Source: Dactylellina haptotyla
Lineage: Eukaryota > Ascomycota > Orbiliomycetes > Orbiliales > Orbiliaceae
Direction: 5' to 3'
DNA length: 64,000 nt
Assembly (NCBI GenBank): GCA_031310005.1
Contig: CM062380.1
Coordinates: forward strand, 4,216,001-4,280,000
The notes under the pieces were generated by a model that saw nothing but the letters and a program-made list of their open reading frames with translations, searched no databases and had not been told where the DNA came from. The position numbers were made by a program, and so were the translations under genes. Numbering within the stretch: the first letter of the stretch is position 1; the number at the start of each line of letters is the position of its first letter. Of this stretch, positions 1 to 11,017 are shown piece after piece.

Positions 1-1373
1 ATACCGGCCCGCAGGAAGCTGCCAGAGCAATCAGGAAGAAGCTGTATGTCGTCTTTTGGGCACCCCAATCTTCTTCTCAGTCTCGTATCACATGACAGGG
101 TTTGGAGATGAGCTGAGCTAGCTGGAGCCGGGCTAACAGCTTGTTGTTTTGACGATATCTAGCAAATACGGCAACATCCACCGCCAGATAAGAGCATTGA
201 CAGTACGCCACCCCGTTCCGCACAATTATATACCAGAATCGGTTTCTAATTCATATCGTGTAGTTACTTGATGCCCTCGTCGAAAACGCCGGCAAGCGCT
301 TCCAACGCAGTTTCTCCGATGAGCCGCTGCTCGAACGTCTCCGCATCATCGCTTCGGACTCCCTCACCGACCCGGACGTGAAAAAGAAGGCCCAAATCCT
401 CTTCGTACAATGGCACAACGCTTACAAAGACACTCCCGGCATGTCCGGCGTGGCCAACCTCTACAAACAAGTACCCACGAGACCACGCCCGAGGCCCCAG
501 CCTAGACCCGTATCGCCAGAGGATGATGACACCCCGACCCCGGCCGCCAACAGTAGCAGCAGTAGATCCACCCCAGCAAGCCCCAATCGTAACCCGTACA
601 CCAGCGGCTCCCACTCGAGGAATCCCTCCGGGTCGAAGTCTACGAATACACCGATTACCCTGGAACACAACGGCAGCACACTGGCAACCTTCAAACAACC
701 GAAGGACAAGTCGTCAAAGTCCGGCAAGGGAGACAAAAAGCGCGCGCCGTTCAATCTGGAAAAGGAACAACCGCAAATGATCCAAAACATCGCCACCGCA
801 TCCATCGCCTCGACGAACTTGAAGAACGCATTGAAGCTGATAAACAGAGAGACGGAACGGGTCAGCGAGAACCCGGAGGTGATGCGGCGCTTCGAAGCTT
901 GCAAATTGCTCAGACGGCAGATATTACGTTACATCCAGTTTGTCGAGTCGGAGCAGTGGCTCGGAGGGTTGATTCATGCCAACGAGGAGCTCGTGGAAGC
1001 TCTAACGTTATTCGAACTACTCGATAAGCCGCCGGGCGAGGATTCGGATAGTGAAGGCGAGTGGGAGCAGATGCCGAAGGATCTGGGCGTGGATGATACC
1101 GCGGGTAGACTGGGTAAATTGAAGATTGTCGGTGGGGATCACGGACCTATGCGGCCGGGACAGGTGCCAGCCAAGCAGAGGGATTATGATAGCGACGAGC
1201 TAGAAGATGCTAGTGATGATGAACCGGAGGAAGATCCTAATGATCCGTTTGGGGATAGCCATGCGTTAAAGACGCCGGCGAAGGAGAAGGCGGAGCCTAG
1301 ATGGTGAGCAACGTGAATGACCTCATTTGCTATAGTCCAAGAAGCTAACATTGATATCAGGGCTGTTGTTTAA
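1..1373 (+). CDS. Lsb5-like VHS-domain protein, 5' end cut off by window
   Basis: Partial gene: exons 1-43, 163-202, 264-1303 and 1361-1373 (stop TAA at 1371). The joined start reads as the second half of a VHS domain (AARAIRKKL, KYGN, HRQIRALT, then ENAGKRFQ and SDEPLLERLR), the pattern of yeast Lsb5 and its mould relatives. These bind Las17/WASP, ubiquitin and Arf, linking actin patches to endocytosis. A Pro/Ser-rich linker follows (roughly 480-720). Next comes a helical GAT-like segment (about 770-1020: MIQNIATASIAS through LRRQILRYIQ), then an acidic tail. The last 3-residue exon is inferred: the frame also meets a stop at 1305-1307, inside the proposed intron, but splicing 1304-1360 gives the ending EPRWAVV. 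Family assignment is good; the tail is less certain. Confidence 0.8.
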
Positions 1374-1968
1374 TCGCTGGAGTTGGGTACAGTTTTTTTT
1401 CTTTCTTTTGGACTGTTGGTTTTAGGATTGCTAGTCGGCACGTGCTTCGCTTTTGGTTTTTTCGTTTGTATTTGTCTCCCTCTCTCGTATCGAGAGTCCC
1501 CCCGGTTCAATTGAATTCTCCACAATCTCATTACATTCATTATAATAAAAATGAACCACACGGAAGAGCGATATATATTGAAGGCGATAAATTCTACATA
1601 TTCTCAGAAATCAAATATCAAGCAGGTTTCACATTCTATAGCACTCGTCACTATCGCCATCGAGATATGATAACCTTCAGTGCCCAGGGGTTCAAAAGCA
1701 CACCTGGTCGATGCCTTTCTTGTTTATCCGTTCCATCCAAAATAACTGGGGGCTATTCACCACAAGATCTTGGGGACCAACCATGGGCGCGCATAACCGC
1801 TATGAAGGTTTTCCATTGCTACTGCTACATAGTGACTTCAACGTGATATTAATACAACACTATCGAGTTGATTCTGCGTTGCGGGTTGCACGCTCATGCA
1901 GGTAACATCAGCACGCCCCAATCTTTAAATGTACCACCCCCAAGATTATCTCAATTATCAATTAGGAG
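1374..1968. other. Convergent 3' intergenic stretch
   Basis: About 595 bases between the 3' ends of the Lsb5-like gene and the minus-strand dehydrogenase. It is AT-rich with T-runs near 1391-1406. The open frames here are short and carry no recognisable protein pattern. Probably the two 3' untranslated regions. Confidence 0.6.
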
Positions 1969-3644
1969 TTAATACTCCAATGCATCCTCAAACAAGCCCG
2001 TCAGGATCTCCCGCTGCCTCTCCTTCTCCCCCCTCAGATTCGGTGCCAACACCAGCACTCTCTGCTGCGGCAGGGTACCCTCCACCAGATTCCCGATATC
2101 CCCCTTCGAGTACCCCAGCTGCTTGATACCCCTCGGCTGATCCCCCAGCCCGACCAAGAACTTGGACAGAGCCTCGCTCAGAATCTCACCCGCGCTTTCT
2201 TCTTTCGCATTACTGATATCCACACCGAATATCTCCGCGGCCGCCAGATGTCTCTGCGGGTTCGTCGGACCGGTGAATTTGAATACCGCGGGTGCGGTGA
2301 CGGCCACGGAGACACCGTGCGGGATCAGCGGGTGGGATACTTGATACCCCGCGTGCTTGTAGCCCTTATTCATCCCACTGAGCGGGTAGCTCATCCCGTG
2401 GCAGAGATGCACGCCTGCGTTACCGAATCCCACTCCTGCGAGGGTAGCCGCTAGGAGCATGTTGCTTTGGGCTTCGGAGTCCTCTGGGTCGCGAACCACG
2501 CGGGGTAGGTACTTGACGGTCATCTTGAGGGCTTCGAAGGAGAAGACGTCGGAGATCGGATTGGCGCCCTGGTAGGCGGGGCGGAGGATCGGGTTTGTGG
2601 GACGTGGGATGCGTTCGTGGAAGGGGATTGCGGTCCATGATTCGAGGGAGTGGCAGAGGACGTCGAGGCCTGAGGAGGCGTGGACGGCTGAGGGCATGGA
2701 TCTGGTGTTTAGGGGGTCGCAGATGCCGAGGGTGGGTTTGAGGTAGCGGTGTGCCACGCCTGTTTTGGCCTTGACGTCCGTTAGGTCGCTGTGGTCATGT
2801 TAGTATGGTGTGGTGTACGTTACGGGTATAGGTGTATAGTGTATAACGTACAAGATGGCGGTCCCGGTTGTTTCGCTGCCCGTTCCTGCGGTTGTGGGGA
2901 TGCACACCAGAGGTTTGAGAGCTTTGGTGATGGGGAGACCTTTGCCTAAGGGTGCATTTACAAAGTCGAGGAAGTCCGCGTCCGGGTAGCTGGTGTAGAG
3001 GTTGACCAGTTTGGCAGTATCCATGACGGATCCACCGCCCACTGCGAGGATGGCATCGGCGCCGGATTGGCGGCCGTACTCAATCGCTTTCTTGACACTT
3101 TAGTTATAGATCCCAGTCAATTTTGTGCATTTTTTTAAAAGTTGATGAGTAAAATTCTTACGAATAGTCTTTCGGCTCGACCATGACCTCGTCGTAGACG
3201 TCAAATTTGACACCTTCCCGCTCCAGACCCTCGATGGCTTGCTTCATGGGGGTCAATTGGGCGACCGTCTTGTCCGTGAGAACGAGAACCTTCTGAGCCT
3301 TCATGTTGGCAAAGTCCATGCCGACTTCCTTTGTAGCACCGGGCCCGAAGCGGATGCTGCTGGCGGCCATTTCAAACGCATATTCCTATATGAGCCTCAA
3401 CTTAGATGCAAGAAATTCTCAGCGTTTAATAAGTTAAAAATGGACGCACCTTCTGGCTGGAAAGATCAACGGGAGTGGCATAGCTGCGGGCACTGCGCAG
3501 GATGCTGGTGGCATGGCGGGAGTGCTCGTGGGCGTGGTGGGAGGCATCGCCGTGGCAGGGACATGTTTGGTTGGTGTGGTTGACGGCGCGCATGAGGCCG
3601 AGGGCCCTGTTGCGCGCGGTGGCCGCTATTCTCGCGACGACCAT
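1969..3644 (-). CDS. Mitochondrial iron-containing alcohol dehydrogenase, hydroxyacid-oxoacid transhydrogenase type
   Basis: Four exons on the minus strand: 3644-3450, 3385-3162, 3097-2852 and 2788-1969, giving 494 residues. This is group III (iron-dependent) alcohol dehydrogenase of the ADHFE1 branch. In animals it oxidises 4-hydroxybutyrate while reducing 2-oxoglutarate. The nucleotide-binding motif GGGSVMDTAK begins near residue 160 and GTGSETTG follows at about 200. The C-terminal half keeps the metal-binding histidine blocks (GVHLCHGMSYP and PHGVSVAV). The Arg-rich N terminus (VARIAATARNRALGLMRAVN), with an ARSYATP motif before the catalytic domain, looks like a mitochondrial presequence. 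Length fits the family. Intron phases 0, 2 and 2 restore a continuous protein. It converges on the Lsb5-like gene and diverges from the dynamin gene. Confidence 0.88.
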
Positions 3645-4933
3645 TGTGAAGAGTGGAGATGGGTCCTACCTGTATATATTATACTATTGTATTTATGCAA
3701 GGTAGAGAGGGAGAGGTACGGGATTGAAGTATTATATTGGATCTCGGATGGAAGGAGTTTGATCCTCTTCAATCGATCACCGGACCGAGATACGAGCTTA
3801 TCCACCCACGCACAGAGCTAAGCTCGGAACCGGGATCGAGCTACACGAAGAAGCCAATTGACGTCGGCAACGAATTGCGGGGAAGGAAGGTCGCTCGCTC
3901 TCGTTACGAAGACGGCCAATTTGCCGCGGGCGAATTTCCCAAGTTTGGTGGCAGGTTTGTTCGCCCTCTCCACCACCTGCAAAGTCTGAATGAGCACACT
4001 CAAGGGACACAACCCTCTCTACGTATATACTGTGAGGACCATGTTTATGCACCACTCAACTTGGCAGAAGGGCCAGAATATCGACCAGTGCGGAGAATAG
4101 ACTGCTTTGTGGTCTGCGTCTTTCCAGACACAATACCCAGAGACCGGGCCGGAAGAAATCAAGGCGCCCTGCCAACACGGCTGCTGTTGGTATCGTTGGA
4201 GTCCTGTTGGCGTGGGGGAGTTACACCCGGGGCCATCAGATCGCAGCCCCGGGAGGGGACAACGGGTACCCAGCAGGTACCTCACCACGCCAGCAGAAGT
4301 ACCTTTGGGGGCGCTCGTCCCAGCGAGGAGGACGGCCCCTCCGTTTGGGGGCTCCACCAGCGGAATTACAGTGGGAGCGATCCCCAATTCAGCGGGCGAG
4401 GGCGGATTGGCCCCTTCGCGTTTGGGCTGCCCGCCCGAGTTTGGGGCCAACACGATCGAACGCCCATACAATTTGTTAGCAAATGTTATCTGCCTTCCCC
4501 CTTCGCTTGGGCCCAACCTCATCCAACACGCCGCGCGACGGGGCATCTTGAATTCCTCTGCACTGAAACTCTGCTAAAATGCCCAAATCGGCCCATCTCG
4601 AATGCATACAAATTGGCGGGTGCCTCGCTGGTCTGCTCTCGGGCTTTCCTCGCCATTCCCTCTCGCCCTCTCGTAGAATTATCGCGGACCCTCATCGATC
4701 GTGTATAATAATCAGTAAGGGCGACCTTGACGGCGGCCTCACCAGCCTTTCCATATCCTCGTGCTCAGCTTCTTCTCCTCCCTTCCACCTCCCTCTCGTC
4801 CCTCGCCCTTAGATTCCATCTTTATACTATACTATCTCTTATCGTCACACATCTTATCTATTACACGCACAGTAGAATCAAAGCAGATACAACGAGGCTG
4901 AGCTGTAACTGCCTGCACGGCCGCCTGCCTGCC
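3645..4933. other. Divergent upstream region of dehydrogenase and dynamin genes
   Basis: About 1.3 kb. The middle (roughly 3900-4580) is GC-rich, so several frames on both strands stay open for 90-320 codons at once, which signals base composition rather than genes. Imperfect copies of a TTTGGG(G)-centred word recur near 4303, 4344, 4425, 4440 and 4508. A pyrimidine-rich stretch (4740-4860) just before the dynamin start looks like a fungal core promoter or 5' leader. Confidence 0.5.
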
Positions 4934-7832
4934 ATGTCTCGTTCCGACTACGTCGCTATCAAAATGGATCCTAACGCGATCCCCAGCCGTAGCTCGCCGC
5001 CCTTCCCGTACAACGAAGGCCCAACGTCCCCAGCAACTCCCATGCGCCGCGAGCTCTCCGCCACAAACTCGTCCTCCCAGCACGCCACCCCTGCCATCCC
5101 AGACCTCATGGACGCCGAAAACACTCCAGCCAAGATCCTCCCCGTTGTTAATAACACAAACAAGAGTATGCAAGGCCCCAGCAGCTTGAGGTACGACGAA
5201 GGTATCAGGAATGTCTTCTCGTCCAGCATGACCGCCGGCCGCTACTCTAGAGGGGACAGCGTCGGTGACAACTTGTTCGCCAACCCACTCAACGTTGTTA
5301 GAAAGGCGTCGTCCATGGGTTACGACATGTTGGGTGAGGACATGAGGGAGATGGTCACCACCATCAACCAGTTGAGGGCGAAGGGTATCGAAGGTCTGGG
5401 GCTGCCACTACCCGTAAGTTTACCATATATATCCATTATGCACGTATATTATCAATGCTAATATTTTGTGCAGAGAATCGCCGTTATTGGAAACCAGAGT
5501 GCTGGAAAGTCGTCTTTAATAGAAGCCATCAGCGGGGTGAGTAACAAACATCCGTAAATTTCTACATATACAAATTCTAATATAACATGTTTAGATTCGC
5601 GTGCCCCGCTTCGCAGGAACCTGCACGAGATGCCCCCTCGAAATCACCCTCACCGAAGACCCGTCGCCCTGCGCTCCCTGGACCTGCCAGATATCACTGC
5701 GTTTCCACAAGACCTACGACCCCAAGAAGAAAGGTGACCCTTGGAGGGATACTACCCACCACCAGAGCCCCTTCCTCACCGTCCGAGAACCCAACCACGT
5801 TGAGACCGCTCTCATCAGAGCCCAGCTCGCCATCCTCAACCCCTCCCGACACTGGAGGGAATTCATCAATATCCCTATAACATACACTGGGCCGGCCCTC
5901 GCTAGCGGCGAGACCACCGAAGTCCCATTCTCTCCCAATGTCATCTGCATGGAAATCACCGGTCACGGCATCCCCAACCTCAGCTTTATCGATTTGCCGG
6001 GCATCATTCACGTCACGGAGAGAAAGGAGGATGAGTACCTCATCAAGCTTGTCAGAACTCTCGTGGAAAGCTACATCAAGCAGGAAGACTGTTTGATCCT
6101 GTTAGCCATGACGATGAAGGACGATGCCGTGAATCAATCCGCTGCTCAGATGGCACGTAGATTGGGTCCACATCGTACCATCGGCGCCTTGACCAAGCCA
6201 GATACCGTCCTCGAAGGAGAACACGACCAGTGGGTCAGGATATTGCGTGGCCGGGAGCACTACCTCCAGCATGGATACTTTGTTACTAAGCAGCCCTCTC
6301 AGCAGCAACTAAACGAGAGGATAAGCCACGATGAGGCTCGCAAGCACGAGGAAATCTTCTTCAACAATATGGAGCCTTGGAGGACAGAGCTCGCCGACAT
6401 GAGCGACCGGTTCGGTACCATCAATCTCCAAAAGTTCCTCTCCAAGCAACTTGCCAGCCTCATCCGCATGCGCCTTCCAGCGATCATCCAGAGCGTTCAA
6501 AACCAGAGTCTACAAGTCCAACTCCAGCTCGATCGTCTCCCCCCTCCGCCGGCTAACAGCCTACGCCTCGTCCTCAGAAGACTTCTCGACGACTACTTTT
6601 ACCAGATCCGGGAGACCATCGATGCTCGTAGTGACAACAATGACTTCAGCTACAAATGGCGCCAGATCGCCAAGCAGCTCAAGTCGGGTCTGATAGCACT
6701 CCGACCCCGCGTGAATCCCGACGAGACGGCCGCTCGTAGCGCCAACTCTCCATTCGTCAATGGCGGTAACCTTTTCGGCAGTTTCTCCTCCTCCGCTACA
6801 TCCGGCTCTTCCAAGAGCAGAAAGCGCCCTGCGAGCTCGGACGACCCACCGGATGAATCATCAGACCCCTTCCGCCAGAGCTCCGCGGGACCCGCTCGCA
6901 AAAAGATTGCAGTTGAACAACCGCGCAAGAAAGTTATATCCGTCGACGAAGATGAAGTTGTGGAAACAGAGTCCATCGCCGACGTCTCCGAAGCCGGGTC
7001 TAAGCCCATGCATCTCCAAGAGATCCGTGAAGTCCTAGAAACCAGCACCACAACAGGCATCCCGCAAATCGTGGACACCAAGGCCGTCGAAATCCTCTCA
7101 AAAATGCACGTTCGTATGTGGGAAAGCCCCGTCCAGAACTTCATAAGCTCTCTCGACAGCCTCCTCCACGCCCACGTCCACAACATTCTCCACAACGTCT
7201 TCAGCCGATACGAACACAGTCCCCTCTATGCCGAAATGACCACTATCATCAACAATTTCCACGACGCGATGATGAACAAGATTAGGAAATCCGTCGAAAA
7301 ATGCTTCGCTATCGAGGCGGAATGCATCTACACCCTCCAAGACAAGGAATGGAACCGCGAATACCTCTACTGGAAACAAGACAACGACACCCGCCGCAAA
7401 CGCGCCCTCGACGAGCAGCGAGTCCTCAAACAGCAGCGTATGCAAGAACGCCTCGTTCAGTCTGGTAGAAAAGGAAAAGTCGAGATTCCAGAGCGTGAAG
7501 GGCCCGATCCTTACCAGCGAGAACTAGACACCATGACTAACGCTCAGGCGTACGTATCCATCGCGCGTAAACGGTTCGGGGACACGGTTATGATGCGGAT
7601 GATCCGGGGGGTTTTCACGCGGTACACGACCACGGGTACGTTCAGGGAGTTTCTGGACGGGGAGATGAAGTTTATGGATATGGGAGAGGAAGAGCAGGAG
7701 AGGAAGTGTAGGGAGTTGATGGTGGAGGATCCGGGGAAGGAGAGGCTAAGGAATGTGCTTATCAGGCAGCAGGAGTTGCTGGAGAATGCTTTGAAGGATT
7801 TGCAGCCATTTCAGCAGATGGATAGTCGTTAA
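4934..7832 (+). CDS. Dynamin-family large GTPase with basic/acidic insert
   Basis: Three exons (4934-5413, 5474-5536, 5595-7832), 926 residues. The GTPase domain begins after about 155 residues of Ser/Pro-rich leader. The P loop GNQSAGKSS (residues 166-174) is carried by the 63-nt second exon, DLPG is near 314 and TKPD near 381. The stalk and a C-terminal effector (GED-like) segment follow, ending FQQMDSR. There is no PH domain or membrane helix. The gene belongs to the Mx/Vps1-like fungal dynamins, which are generally of unknown role, rather than to Vps1 or Dnm1 themselves. Residues about 585-640 form an insert with clustered basic residues (KSRKRP, ARKK, PRKK) followed by VISVDEDEVVE. The start was chosen at MSRSDY; an earlier in-frame ATG-type start is possible in the leader. 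The 3' end converges on the tyrosinase gene only 205 bp away. Confidence 0.88.
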
Positions 7833-8037
7833 TACTGTTTACTTTTTCTTTCTTTCATTATATTATTGGGAACGGCGAGGTCGTTTGAGTTTTATACCTT
7901 ATGGGTTGTAATGGGAATTTATGGAGTTTTCGGGGTGTTGGTTTTTTGATATCAAGTAGCACGCTTGTGTAACATTCTTTTTGGCATATCCATAGGATTT
8001 AAATGAAAATAATGATCTATTCTTCACCTTTAACCCT

Positions 8038-10070
8038 TTACACCTTATCCGAAGAACAACATTGTTTGGCCTGCTCGCTATCTTCAGCAGCAGTGCCTCT
8101 GACTGGCGTATCCCAGCAGAATTTACCAGTGAACCCACTAATCTTACTGTATACGTCCTTCGTCACCTCAACTCCCTGCGTTATATTCGTAACCTTTAAG
8201 ACAACCTCAACCTCCTCGGTACTTAGATGCTCAATCTCAGCAGGTATCAAGGTTACCAGCAGTGGCCGCTCAACTCCCTGCTTGATACACCTCTGCCCTT
8301 TAGAATCCGCACTAACCGCATCCCCCATCCCGATTCTCGTCGAAGTACCGACGAAGTACCGATTTGTGAGATTAGACGCGAGCTGCGATCCTGTCAAGGC
8401 CGCTGTAGATTTCGCCTTGAGGAAGACATCGATCACAAATGTCTCGTCGGTGCAGCGGACACCGTCGAAGACGACATACGCTTTCTGGTGCCCTCCCTTT
8501 GTCTCCGTTGCTGAATTCGTGGAGACGTCAGAGGGAGATGGTTCACCGAGGAGGACCATTTCTTTGGTTTCTCCGAGGGCGGAGATTTGGTCTTTTGTTC
8601 CGATTTTTAGGTCAGGGACTCGCGGTGGCATGAATATGTAGCCGAGTTTTTTGCAGTCTCTTGCCATGTCTCCTAATGTTGTGTGGATCCAGCTGGAGAG
8701 AATATCGTCAGACACAATATTACAATATAAATTCCTAACCATATTCACTTACGCTCTGGGGTCCCCTTCACTTATGGTGATGTTGTTGGTGTGCGCACCC
8801 ACGAACGGGCGTAGCGGGAAATTATACGTATACTTCGCTTTTGGATGGTTTCGAATCCACATCTCGAAGACTCGATCCATGTTGGCATGGAAACTCCAGA
8901 AGACCGGATCGAATGCCGTATATGAGTTATCGGCCATATCTGACCTAGGTTAGTTCATGGAATATCGACTTTCGAAATTTGCAGACTACTCTACGTACCT
9001 GGACCGAGCCACCCGTGGAAATTATCATGTGGTTGTTCTAGCATGTTGTCAAAATGCTCGCCGATTGGTTTCCCTTCGAAATCATATATATATTCACACA
9101 ACTTTTGTGGCGGATTGAACATGGGAATGTTCGCCCACGGGTATCCCGCCGATCCGATATAATCCTGTGGGATGCTAAAGCTCTCCAGTTTGAGAGCATT
9201 GACTATCTGCACTTGATAAAGGTTCATCTTGGTGATGTATTCGCTTCGTTCTCGCTCAGAAGCATCAGGCCGGAGCGCCTTAGCGCGGGTAGCGCAGGGT
9301 ATATCATCCCCGGCTCTTGATTTCCCGTCCTTCGCGAGCGCGAATTTCAACGGATTCGGTCTTGTTCCTTTTGTTGGATGCTTATAAGCTTCGTCGAAGA
9401 ACGCCTGTGGGATCCCAGAGCTGTCGCTCGTCGGATCCGATGCGTCTTTGGCCATCCAGTTCCAATACGGGATGGCGCAACCGATCAAGGACTCCATGTA
9501 CATCAGATGAGCGCGGTGCCATGGTAAAAATGCTTCTTGGTAGTGTAGACACCAATCTGTGTGGATGTAGCATAGTTCCTGCCATTTAGATTTCAATGAC
9601 GTGGGGTCTAAAGCATCATCTATCGCTGCCCTGTAGGCATCGAGTTCAGTTTGAGTGAGGGTGGATATGTCCTTCCGGACCTTAAACGGAGGCGGTTGAT
9701 AAGTTGGTATTTTGACTTCAGTCACAACAATAGGATCTCCGTGAGTCTTTCTGTGTCCTTGGGTCATCCACAAATAAAATCGCTCAACTGCTTCCTTGGG
9801 GAACAATGTATTCTTGTGCTCGGTCATTGGCATATTACCAGATTTGACCTGGAGGTAGATCTGTCTGCTCCATTCTGTTACAGAGGCGTGGTCTGTTAGA
9901 TTAATGCCAAAGTTGTAGCTATCCCTTTTCTCACCCACGTGCATTTTTTTGGTCCACTTTTCACCCAGCTCTTTTCGTTCTTTTTCTCCTGGGACCCAGT
10001 ACGGTTTTGCAAAGAAATTTTTAATTTCGTCTTCCCATACCGGGTCTTCTTGATTGTTAGGTTCTGTCAT
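8038..10070 (-). CDS. Intracellular tyrosinase (polyphenol oxidase)
   Basis: Minus-strand exons 10070-8999, 8939-8753 and 8692-8038, giving 637 residues. Tyrosinases oxidise phenols to o-quinones with a type-3 copper pair. CuA ligands are visible as His170, His176 and His185 (IHTDWCLHYQ...PWHR). CuB ligands are His348, His352 and His375 (PHDNFHGWLG and FWSFHANMDR, the last in exon 2). Cys174 stands two residues before His176, the C-x-H spacing that makes the thioether bridge in fungal tyrosinases. An N-terminal helical extension of about 160 residues (WEDEIKNFF..PYWVP) precedes the copper domain. A beta-rich C-terminal domain of about 220 residues follows, as in other fungal enzymes. There is no signal peptide, so it is probably cytosolic. 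It is transcribed divergently from the laccase gene. Confidence 0.92.
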
Positions 10071-11017
10071 TTTGTTGTTCTGAGTGACAAGTTTGTCTTG
10101 GAGAACCAGATTGCTAGTAAAGTCAAGGCCTAGGTGGGAGTACTAGAGTATATCTAGAGGGTGTTCTAGGAGAATCGATAGGTTCGAGAGAATTGACCAC
10201 AGACGTCTGGGCACCACTCTACAGTAATTATAAATTAATGGTATTCTGATCAGCTGAGCTGAAGCACTGTTAGGAATGAGCTGTTCTTAGGCCATTGATA
10301 TATCTCTTTACTACTAGGTTTCAAAAGTTTCTCGTCTCGTATCCAGTCCTTCCAACGCGGTCACAGGATTTCCTACGATATAGTTTCGAGAAAGGCATAC
10401 CGATGCCGTTACAAAACGACCCCCGCTCCACTTCTTCTGCCCGCCGTAGCGGGGCTTCGGTTTGCCATCCTCTCAAAAGTTTTGTTCCGACAATGCGCAG
10501 GCATTGTTGATACTATCACGCGATTGTTCCAGTTCTCCCTGCATTGCATTTCATGCAATGCAATATTACAGGGTATAGCAGAATGAGTTCGGTCAAGGCT
10601 TGCCAAAGTCTCAACACCATGCAGCCGCAACGTCTCTTGGCCCGCCATGGTCGCAAGTGGATGCCGGAATGCCGGGGTGTTGCTGAATATCAGATAAAAT
10701 GGAAGCGCCTTGCATTTCAGCTGTTCCTGTGTGCGCGCGCTGGCAACGCCACCAAATTGCGCTAACCAATTGTGCTTGCCGTCGCATTCGGAGGGCCGGA
10801 GGCAAACCTCAAACGGAAACGCCACACGGCTTCGGTTCAAAATTGAAGAGAAAGGGTTGACCAGATAACTTGAGAGGAAATATTATGAAGATGGGGAATA
10901 AAAAGGATTCTGGACGCTTTCACGCGTCTGATAAGAGAGTTCCGAGTAAAACCAATTCCCTTCTTATCCTTTCATATGCGATTATCTTCATATTTTTTTT
11001 TTTGTTCGTAGTCCACC
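10071..11017. promoter_or_regulatory. Shared divergent promoter region of tyrosinase and laccase genes
   Basis: 947 bp between the two start codons. No convincing gene lies here. The most striking element is a perfect inverted repeat at 10540-10562. Short open frames on both strands (for example 10409-10840) overlap each other and lack protein-like content. A T-run (10993-11003) lies just before the laccase start, whose context CCACCATGA is good. Co-regulation of the two oxidases is an inference from the arrangement. Confidence 0.55.
10540..10562. repeat. Perfect 10-bp inverted repeat
   Basis: TGCATTGCAT at 10540-10549 and ATGCAATGCA at 10553-10562, separated by TTC. The arms are exactly complementary, and each arm itself contains overlapping TGCA/GCAT words. 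It sits midway between the tyrosinase and laccase starts. A binding site for a dimeric regulator, or a cruciform, are both possible; neither is shown by the sequence. Confidence 0.85.

Noticed and set aside
3737-4708. 323-codon plus-strand frame and overlapping frames on both strands
   Set aside because: GC-rich sequence keeps several frames open at once; no domain, no signal of codon preference in one frame.
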